Source: Polytrichum commune
Taxonomy: Eukaryota; Streptophyta; Polytrichopsida; Polytrichales; Polytrichaceae
Direction: 5' to 3'
DNA: 64,000 nt
NCBI GenBank assembly: GCA_950295325.1
Contig: OX485803.1
Span: forward strand, 42,361,554 to 42,425,553
Of this stretch, positions 56,390 to 64,000 are shown piece by piece. Within the stretch, counting starts at the first letter, position 1; each line of letters starts with the position of its first letter. The notes below the pieces were generated by a model, which was given only the letters and a program-made list of their open reading frames with translations, was not told the origin of the DNA and did no database searches. The position numbers were made by a program, and so were the translations under genes.

Positions 56390-56520
56390 TATATGTGTCG
56401 TTGTTGCAGTGTATTGACAGTTGTATTTAAGTCATTGTGTAGTTGCACCTAGTGCTTAATGAGTCATTGTGTAGCTGCAGTTAGTAGATTATGTGTCATT
56501 GTGTAGTGGTGAAATTGTAT
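56390..56520. repeat. Minisatellite, right part
   Basis: Four units around ATGTGTCATTGTGTAGTTGC continue the array seen at 45465-45608 on the other side of the Gypsy element. Confidence 0.75.
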
Positions 56521-56528
56521 TCAAATGA

Positions 56529-57565
56529 ATGCTAGGGCAGATCCTAACAAGATCCCATTCTAAGGTTGGAAGTCCTTGTTTGTGGTGTGCACAGCAAGCC
56601 CTATCAGAAAGGATGTCAGCACGCATTGCTGCTATGGAGCTAACCCAGGCCGAGTTTAGGCATCAACTGTCTGAGGTGTTATTGACTAGTGAAAACAATG
56701 AGCAAGCTCTGAAAGCTAACACGCTGACGTTGAATAGCCTGGCTACTATGGTGACGAGCCTAATAACTAAATTGGAATTGAGGACCATTGTGAGTGAGCC
56801 CAACACGGCAGTCAACAACAAGGGCATCCATAGAAGCATTCCTAAAGTCTACGTGTGAGAATCAAGCCCAATGCAATCCCGCCCGGCTGGCATTGGAACC
56901 TCCATTACGTTGCCAATAGATGTGGTGGATGACACAGACCATCATAGTGAAGATGACAACCAACCCTTATAATATACTAGGTTGACTAGAAGCAAAGATG
57001 CTAAGTTGAAAGGGGTTACCGTGTCGCAAGTGAATAGTAAGGTGGGGAGCAAGGGCCGTGCAAGCGAGAAGGCCCCCCAAAAAGGGAGGACAGCAAAGGG
57101 AGGTGTGAAGAAGCGAGCTGCAGCAGCGACGGCCACTGGGCAGCCAATAACCCCGAATGATGGGAGGTAGGAAGTTAGAGATGTTGTAGGTGGGGTTGTA
57201 GAACATGGCAGTGGCGCTCTCAACATTGCAGTGAGTGGGAGTAGGGTGGAAGATAGTGGAGAGGGGGAGGGGAATAGAGGGAATATGGAAAACGCAACTA
57301 GGGCAATGGCACAAAGGTAGGTGGGAGTGGGGAGCGCATCAGTGGTGGAGGTAGGAGTTTGAAACGAGAGAAAATGCTGGAGCAAATTATGGAGAGTGAG
57401 CATGTAAAGGGCGGAGACGTTGTTGTGTTGGCTCAGGATGCATCCTTTGTTGCGTCAGTGGGGAAGGGAGAATCTCCGGAATCTATGAGCAAAATCTCCA
57501 AGATCATGTCACCAAGCAAGATAGGTGACATTAGTGGTTCAACAGTGCGCATGGTGGTTAGGTAA
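56529..57565 (+). pseudogene. Unassigned coding-like stretch of the CACTA element
   Basis: The frame 56529-56858 (109 codons) has a coiled-coil-like middle, ALSERMSARIAAMELTQAEF, followed by ALKANTLTLNSLATMVTSLI. A second stretch (about 56982-57170) is basic (KVGSKGRASEKAPQKGRTAK), and 57359-57565 is another short frame. Frames change between them and stops intervene. Composition is GC-richer than the flanks. They may be exons of the same transposon gene as 44479-45190 or of the HAD-like fragment downstream. I do not recognise a family. Confidence 0.35.
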
Positions 57566-57621
57566 GCCCGCCGCTAAGTTTTAGTATGAATTCGATAGCG
57601 GAATCCTACAATCAAACTAAA

Positions 57622-58240
57622 CTATTGATCTTCAATGTGCATGGTACAATTATGGATACCAGCCTATTGATTCAACCAAATCCAAACTGCAACATCGTGT
57701 GACCAAAAAAACTTACACACGTAGGTTCGTGTTCAGACCATGGATGATGGAGTTCTTGGGCCGGTGTTTTAAAATGTTCGAAATAGTATTTTGGGGTACA
57801 AAGAGTAGTGAATACATGGAAGAGGTTCTACGGGAGATCCTACCAGTGTTCTCACATTTGGAAGGCCATATACCAATATACCAATTTTCACGTGGTCAAT
57901 AAAGAATTGTGAGTTAATTCAAAAGAATGATGAGGTTTCATTGTGGGGGAAACCCTTGACCAAGGTTTGGAAGAAATGGCCATGTTGGGATGCTATCAAC
58001 ACTGTTATCATAGACCACTATGAGCCTAGGATGGACTTCAACCCACAATCGAATGTGATCATTTTTTTTCCTCCCCCCCCCCTTTTCTATGTTGCAAATT
58101 TGAAGGATTTATTTAAGGACAAAGATTATTTACAGCAACCTTATGGTCAGCTCTTCAAGGCCTCTATCTGCACCAGGACGTTGAAAGTTTTTGGTCCACT
58201 TGCAATCTATCCAGAATGCAAGCAAGGGTGTGTGAACTGA
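57622..58240 (+). pseudogene. FCP1/NIF-type HAD phosphatase fragment
   Basis: Three successive frames read as one NIF domain: LLIFNVHGTIMDTSLL (57622), RRFVFRPWMMEFLGRCFKMF with EIVFWGTKSSEYMEEVLREI (57699-57902), and FTWSIKNCEL, LWGKPLTKVWKKWPCWDAIN with TVIIDHYEPRMDFNPQSNVI (57880-58240). The order 'D.DGT - RP...FL..C...FE...W....Y - F.WD..C - KPL.KVW - NT..(D)D - NP..N' is that of FCP1-like HAD phosphatases. The nucleophile Asp is replaced (FNVHGT), and the paired Asp of the third motif reads DH. Frame changes near 57690 and 57880 also break it, so it should be inactive. It lies between CACTA-type remnants, which suggests capture by the element. The other HAD fragment in the window (33447) keeps its DD pair. 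Confidence 0.62.
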
Positions 58241-58504
58241 ATCAATTCTTGAAGAACATGACAAAGACTACTGTGGAGGCTCTAGAAGGTGAGGGGAGTT
58301 GTGAACTTGAAGTTTATAATGAACATTGTCCCCCCCTTCTCTTAGTTGGTCCATGACTAATTGAATTTGGATTTTATTTGCATATGTAGGTGGTTCCCGG
58401 GATGGAATTGCGGGGAAGGGGTGCGAAAACAGAGAATAGCACATCAGGCAATATAACATTGTCTGCACGCCCGGTTTGTGCAATCCATCCCTGAATAGTT
58501 TTGG

Positions 58505-58625
58505 AAGTCATCCAACAGTCATTTAGCAGTCATACAATAGTCATTTGGCAGTCATTCAGCAGTCATTTAGCAGTTATTCAGCAGTCGTTAAATAATCATT
58601 CGGCAGTCCTTAAGCAATCCATCCC
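58505..58625. repeat. CATTTAGCAGT-type short tandem repeat
   Basis: Ten imperfect 11-base units such as CATTTAGCAGT and CATTCAGCAGT, related to the cluster at 43510-43700. Confidence 0.8.
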
Positions 58626-58747
58626 TGTACATTTCTAGAACCGTATTAATTTCGTATGCATTGTTTGGTGTGGGTTTTTGAGTCCATTATGGAAGTGACA
58701 TTGGAAGGCAACGAAAACATTGGTTAAGGCAACGAAAACATTGGTTT

Positions 58748-59110
58748 GTGCCACATGAAGCCCTGATTGTTGACACATTGCTAATTAGATACTTATATTG
58801 TATGAGGTATGTCATTGATTGTTTTGTGGATGGTGTATGGGTGCAGTTCAATGTTGGGCAATCCGTGCATATGATGAGCCCGAAAAACAAGAGACGGAAG
58901 GTGTCCATTGGTAAAATCAGTAGTGTGGGGGGTGTGGATAAGTTTCATTTTAAGGTCATTCCGGAGTTTTGCTACAAAGTGAATGTGACCACTACTTACC
59001 TAGGTGATGTGAAATTTGCATATCCACATGAGGACGGAAACCAATGGGTAGTAAAAGATGTGGTGGGAGGGTGCACACTGTGGAATGAAAGGAACATGAG
59101 AGCAGCATGA
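58748..59110 (+). pseudogene. En/Spm TNP1-like (Transposase_23-type) fragment
   Basis: A 120-codon open frame with YVIDCFVDGVWVQFNVGQSV, NKRRKVSIGKISSVGGVDKF, HFKVIPEFCYKVNVTTTYLG and QWVVKDVVGGCTLWNERNM. The pattern of a short beta-rich domain with 'VSIGKI..VGG....H.K.IPE..YKV.V' and a final 'VKD..G....W' resembles the domain found in plant TNP1/En/Spm proteins and related CACTA genes. It begins within the coding sequence without an obvious start context, so the upstream exon is missing or unrecognised. Its place, 1.1 kb from the CACTA right end, supports the assignment. Confidence 0.42.
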
Positions 59111-60180
59111 TTTTCCTCCCACGTACTTATCAGGGAGGACATAGAGGGCTTCTGCACTGTAAACTCTGAACCCACTCAAGAACACGCCCACGCATTTTGT
59201 TGGGAACTGAACAATAAATTTAAAATATGTATTCTTTTTCAAATATGATCCCGACTCACCCATCGAGTCTCCCTCTTTAATGTTTGAATGGTAGTTGCAT
59301 GCTTGAAAGGCATTGTGAACGCAATTTCTCATTGTCATTGGCATGCATTGAGTAGCAATTTTATCGTTGCTAAGGTCAAGTTCTTCGCAGATTTTGTAAT
59401 CACTGTGAAGTTGAGATAGATGTTGATTGTATATCAATGACTGCACAGATTTTGCAGTATAGTCATTGTTAACCATTCAAAGTCGCCTCGCAGTCAAAAT
59501 GGTATGACACAAATCCGTCATGGCACAATCATGGCCGCACAGAAAGCACAAAAATTTGTATATGATGTCGAATTCTAGTTATTTATGCATCCACCTGGAG
59601 GTCTGAGTCATTACAAAAGACATGTGTACCCCTGACACCTCGGCACATACACTGAAATGTCCCACTAATGAAAGAGTAAACAAAGGCTCAATGTGCTTAT
59701 AGATGGCCTAAACCTGTACACATGTCTCTAGCATGTAGTCCTTCAATAGTAATATAATAGTTGTTTCGGATACACATGGCCACATGGCGAAACCCAACGT
59801 GCTTTACGTATGCGCCATGTCATGTTTAATAACCGGCAAATGACTACACAAGAACTCTATTTATGGACACGTGGCATTATATTAGTTACCCACTTGCCAT
59901 AATGACATGGCCAATTGACTCGGAAGCCACGTGTTTGTTGATATGGCGTGATAGCCAACTCAGATGATGACCCAGATGTAAAGTCATGGCGTGGATGCCA
60001 TGTAATGCCACGTGAAATCTCTGTCATGACGGTTTGCCACGTCTGCTCAACATGTTTACGACTACCCTATATGACTATAGAGTTCAGGTTCCCACGTCAC
60101 TTCCCCAACAACTGTCTGTCCGTTACAAGTCGTCCGTAATAATACAAAAATTAATAGTTATTGTAGTCCTCAAGGACTCA
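59111..60180. other. CACTA right flank with CACGTGG/GCCATG words
   Basis: No gene. At 59760-60050 short words GCCACGTG, ACGTGGC, GCCATGT and ATGGCG recur in both orientations, at least eight times. Short inverted words near the end of a CACTA element often act as binding sites for its own protein; that role is inferred here. Confidence 0.45.
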
Positions 60181-60210
60181 AATAACAATCATAAATAAAG
60201 TCATTTTTTT

Positions 60211-60228
60211 GTCGATTTTGTTGTAGTG
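60211..60228. repeat. CACTA right terminal inverted repeat
   Basis: The reverse complement reads CACTACAACAAAATCGAC, followed on the plus strand by ATA (60229-60231). Confidence 0.65.
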
Positions 60229-62786
60229 ATATACTTCAAAACAACTACCAAGGTGGGTCAACTTGGCGGGTTGCCACCTTGACAAAACACTGCAACTAGT
60301 TGTCCTATCATGTTTTTGCCCTCTGTCCAGTTCATGACTAGTTGGCACATTGAGGTCATAAAAAACGATCAACTAATAAAATACTCACAACGTCATTTTA
60401 ATAACTTTGAACTTACAAGTCATTTTCTAACCAACTAAGTCACTAAGACGGAATAAAAACTACTTTCGAATAGACTGTTCAATAATAAAACAGTAAAAAC
60501 CAACATGTGGACGATAAAAACTAATTTTATTAAGGACATATTTGATGTCAAATAGTAAATTCACATTTTTTTTCCCCTTTCAACAATATGTGACCAATTA
60601 GTCAATTTTTGATGAGTTGGTTTACCAAGGATATTTATATTCTTAAAACACATTGTTAAATTCTACCTTAACATTGGATTCATATAATACAAAAGTTTTT
60701 TTTTTTACCCCCTTGCATAGAGATCAAAGCAAATGCAATGGGAACTAAGTTTGAACTCATATTGACAAGTGCCAATGCTCAAAGTGGGAACTACAAAACC
60801 TCCCAAGAGAAGGAGATGGGATAGCGGATTAAAGTTCTCCACACGGAAGCAGTTGGAAAGATCACAAAAGGATAGACAGATGTTAATAATATTGGAAACA
60901 ATGTCAGTGAGAGGTGGCAACGATATCCAACAACCAATTACATTTGTGGATGATAGTGTGAACATGGTTAGCAACATCGCACATGACTCATATGAAAGTG
61001 AAGGAGGAGGATAAATCCAAGGAGGCAAGTTATTTGTGGTATATTATTCTCTTGCACATAGTCCAATGTAGGGTTTCAATAATTGTTTGGCTTTGCATTT
61101 GCTTGGAATAATTCGCAAGATGACAAAGTAAGAAAGTCGTTGTGTAGTGTATGAACTTGTGGACTTCAAACATATTGTATTTATACACCACAAAGGCATT
61201 GCACACTCCATCAACTCTTAAAAGTTCACACAAGGTGATGATCCCTATGAGCCCCAAAATTTTGTTTTGGGTGACCTTTCTAACCTTGCACCAAACATTG
61301 CACCTATAGGAGTTTTGTAGGACGCATAGAATTAGTGTTGGATGGACTAATGGGAGGGGATGAATTAGGGTGGAGGATGGAGGGGCAAGTGCCAAGGATG
61401 TTGTGGAAGAGCACCATATTGAGAAAAAGGAGGAGGCCACTGTGACCATATGGTGGAGGCAACTATGATGACCAAGGGTGAGCAAGGGGAGACTATGGAG
61501 AGGGACTTGGTGGGGGACGATGCGTAAACCCCAATGGCGGAGGCAACCGATGAAGAGGTGAGCCATACCATAAACCATGTGCATATTTTGTATTGTTGTT
61601 GGACTTTGGGTATGTATGCTTTGTACATAAGTATTTGTCAGACATTGGAACCTCTGGGTAGGTGTCCTCTATATTTATGTAATTGCTAAATTTTGACACC
61701 TCCATGTATGTTCATACCTTTTTGCCTCAATCATATTTTGCCTCGATCCATACCTTGCTAGACTATGAGGCTTGAAGCCAAGGACTAAATTAGTTTGTGT
61801 GGACTTAGGAGGGGGCCCGGATGGTGGCCAACCCCTTAGCCACCCCAAAATATGGACTATGGACGTAACAAAATGCCAACAAGCCATTTATATATATGTT
61901 GGGAGGGTCTCACACCCCATGAGGCCAATGTCCTCTATTGTGACCTTTGGATGCGGTTGCATCCAACAATGAAAATGGAGACGTTTAATCAATTGTAAGA
62001 TGGCAATCGACCAAAGCAAATGACTACTACTTAACAATCAACTACAACTTAGTAGTCGACTCATGTAAGCTAACTTATTGAGTGATGCTTAGTAGTCAAT
62101 ATGAAAGTTGATTGTCATGTCGACTTCATCTTGTAGTTGATTCACATCTAGTGGTCTATATTGGTATGGGTTTGCGAGACATCTAGTGGTCTATGGGTTT
62201 GTTTTTATGTTCAATTCTAATACTTACCGTTCCTTTTTCATGTAGCCATGTTATTGTGTATTATTGGCCATGTTTGGTGTCATATGTAAAGCTATACAAT
62301 TGGTATGTGATACATGTTTAGTTCTATTGGTACACAATTAAACGATAATTGTGAGGAAAAAAAAATTGGTTCATTTCCATTAAATTTTTTTGTCCTTTTC
62401 ATTCCTTGATCCTAAGGTCAACACTTTTGACAACACCCATGGATGTCCGTTAAGGAATCAAAATGATATCTTAGAAAACCCTATTCCTTCTAAATTAACT
62501 TTGTCGGTGTATTCAATATGCAATATTAAATGTAGGTATGATCCAAAATATGCTTCACAATGCAAATCTAAGCATACCAACTATGTAAAGTTATATAATT
62601 TAGTCCTTTAACTGTTAGAAACCCAAAAGTAGCACCCCAACCGTGAATGCCCCCCCCCCTCCCATTAGTATTGTCCACCATCCCTTATTTATGAAGGCCG
62701 TGAAGGCAACTAATGAGACAAAAATTGTATACAACCGCCAACTTATCATGCAATGCACAAAAGTTTATTTGGCGATGCACATGACA
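60229..62786. other. Stretch without a recognisable gene
   Basis: The frame at 60769-61014 (basic, KPPKRRRWDSGLKFSTRK) and the one at 61030-61584 on the minus strand show no family motif. A GGAGG-rich plus-strand segment (61340-61560) may be repeat-derived. Confidence 0.4.
62779..62786. repeat. Target-site duplication ACATGACA (left), MITE
   Basis: ACATGACA precedes CATGGGTAGATCACT and recurs at 63197-63204. Confidence 0.82.
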
Positions 62787-63196
62787 CATGGGTAGATCAC
62801 TCCATTGTCAAGTTGAACACCACGTGCGACCAAAAAAAATCTTCTTTTGGTAAGTTGCACCACCAAAATGGGTCAAATTTTATCAATTTTTTTTCATGAG
62901 TAGATATACACAATACCTATGACATAGTTAAAAGTGGTAACTAAATTTGATGATTTGTTTTTTTCATAAAACATACCATTCCTAACTAGAATGACACAAA
63001 ATTGAACTAAAACAATTACTAAAAAAAATAAAGATGACTAAAAATTTCCAAAAAAGTATACAAAAGATATTATCAATGGTTATGTATATGTAGAAAAAAT
63101 ATCATAAAATTTAAAATTATATATGGCATGTAATATAGGGGTAGCAAACTTTGGCCGCATGTGGTGTCAGCTTGACAATGAAGTGACCTCCCCGTG
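62787..63196. mobile_element. MITE of the Y family, 410 bp
   Basis: The left end is CATGGGTAGATCACTCCATT, continuing GTCAAGTTGAACACCACGTG. The right end, reverse-complemented, is CACGGGGAGGTCACTTCATT, continuing GTCAAGCTGACACCACATG. This gives about 45 bp of imperfect terminal inverted repeat. An exact 8-bp duplication ACATGACA flanks it. The first 15 bases of the right end match the right end of Y2 exactly. It has no coding capacity, so it is a non-autonomous member of that family. Confidence 0.85.
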
Positions 63197-63204
63197 ACAT
63201 GACA
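63197..63204. repeat. Target-site duplication ACATGACA (right), MITE
   Basis: Directly follows the right end of the MITE, matching 62779-62786. Confidence 0.82.
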
Positions 63205-63499
63205 ATATCAAAAAATGATTGGAGTTGAAGACAAAATCATGCATCCACAAATGTGATTGCATTATTTATTCGGACATAGGAGAGAATGTTATCCACCAAC
63301 CTTTGATGAACATCATGCAAATTTGTTCATCAAATGACGTGTTCCTCGGTTCCATTGACACAACCGGTAGCACAAAGGACATCAACTAAATTGCCATCAA
63401 AGTCAAATGATATTGTGCCAAAATGGCTGAAAAAATATTGTCCAAGTGTACTTTGACAACGCGGCGGCCATAAAAGAATGTGGCTAGTAATATAAGCCA

Positions 63500-63987
63500 A
63501 GAATGGCCACATATATTTTTGCAAGGGTTTGCGGCGCATTATTTGCAGCGTTGAAAAACAACAATGGGGGAAAGACATTGTGGACAAGGCAAAGGGCATT
63601 GTCAAATACATATGGGCATGCTCTTATTCTACACCAATCTTCCTTATTTATTCGTGTAATTTGGGATTGAAGATACTCGGATCCATGAAATCTACCACCA
63701 ACTTTGTAATGGTTAATTGACTCATCAAGGTTACACATGCATTGGAACAAATGGTCATACACCCCAATTGGACAACCTACGTGAACAAGTTGAGATGGGG
63801 GAACGATGATCGGAGGACAAATGCCATTGAGGCATGTCAAATGAAGGCAAATGTGAACAATGATAATTTTTGGGCTAGTGTTGATAGTCACTGCCACATG
63901 TCGGAGGGGGTATTGGAAGCACTAAAATTGTTTGATGATACGGAGCCAGTAATGGGCAAGGCATGGTTGACGATGAAGAACTCATAA
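63500..63987 (+). pseudogene. hAT-type transposase fragment at the window edge
   Basis: The frame 63529-63720 gives QQWGKDIVDKAKGIVKYIWA and LGSMKSTTNFVMVN; the frame 63742-63987 gives LEQMVIHPNWTTYVNKLRWG, NDNFWASVDSHCHMSEGVLE and ALKLFDDTEPVMGKAWLTMK. 'DIV.KAK.IV..I......T.F.....(L)..(L)......W' followed by 'FW..V......(E)....L...D...P.MG..W..M' is the order of the central part of plant hAT transposases. A stop separates the two frames (about 63718) and another ends it at 63985. The C-terminal dimerisation block should lie beyond the window. It is a different lineage from the hAT gene at 11018. Confidence 0.6.
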
Positions 63988-64000
63988 TAACATGTGCTTT

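Larger units (their letters stand above)
43120..60228. mobile_element. CACTA (En/Spm) transposon remnant enclosing a Gypsy element
   Basis: The right end at 60228, reverse-complemented, reads CACTACAACAAAATCGAC, a typical CACTA terminus, and is followed by ATA. At 43120 a CACTA preceded by ATA could be the left end, but it shares only CACTA with the right end and lies 3 bases after the partial LTR, so the left border is tentative. Between them are En/Spm-type gene remnants (44479-45190, 58748-59110), a HAD phosphatase fragment and repeat clusters. Without the inserted Gypsy element it would be about 6.3 kb. Confidence 0.5.

Noticed and set aside
61030-61584. 184-codon minus-strand frame
   Set aside because: No recognisable domain, composition follows a GGAGG-rich plus strand, and other frames overlap it.
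1-64000. tRNA or rRNA genes
   Set aside because: No A/B-box pair with cloverleaf symmetry or rRNA core sequence was recognised on reading both strands.

Overview
The window looks like nuclear DNA of a land plant. It holds a Ty3/Gypsy element of plant type, CACTA (En/Spm), hAT and Mutator-like transposons with plant-style introns, and long AT-rich intergenic stretches. I cannot fix the lineage from sequence alone. I see no rRNA, tRNA, CRISPR or confident single-copy host gene. Almost everything recognisable is mobile DNA or gene debris carried or broken by it.

Layout. 1-6120: AT-rich DNA with a GC-rich hairpin island (about 2288-2610) and the 3' part of a methyltransferase-like gene on the minus strand (4361-4909). 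6122-10880: a minus-strand Mutator-like transposase with a SWIM zinc finger, split by a solo LTR (7321-9487). 11018-12193: a minus-strand hAT-type transposase. 13057-13790: repeated palindromes, then a GTT-rich simple repeat. 13910-20640: a second, longer copy of the methyltransferase-like gene on the plus strand, split by a solo LTR (16313-17836). 21318-22850: a minus-strand solo LTR. 22980-24990: a diverged plus-strand Mutator-like transposase. 27486-28561: another solo LTR. 29580-29850: a Mutator-like fragment. 32152-33447: the C-terminal part of an FCP1/NIF-type HAD phosphatase gene (minus), abutting a transposon-type gene with a 494-codon open frame (33436-35854, plus). 36995-39892: a third Mutator-like copy, interrupted by a 1458-bp transposon with an 8-bp target duplication (37758-39215). 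41678-43116: a partial LTR. About 43120-60228: a CACTA element holding remnants of two En/Spm-type genes and a second HAD phosphatase fragment. Inside it lies a whole-looking Ty3/Gypsy element (45609-56384) with two 1783-bp LTRs in which I see no difference. 62787-63196: a 410-bp MITE whose ends match the transposon at 37758-39215. 63500-63987: a hAT-type transposase fragment running towards the window edge.

The LTRs form one family with TGTGAG...CTCACA ends. The complete element and four solo LTRs each have an exact 5-bp target duplication, and four of those five duplications are GC-rich. Three LTR copies carry a 54-74 codon small open frame near the 3' end. Its amino-acid sequence is conserved while its third codon positions have changed freely. 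I consider this hidden LTR small ORF, the mobile methyltransferase-like gene and the transposon/MITE family with 8-bp duplications the most interesting signals here.
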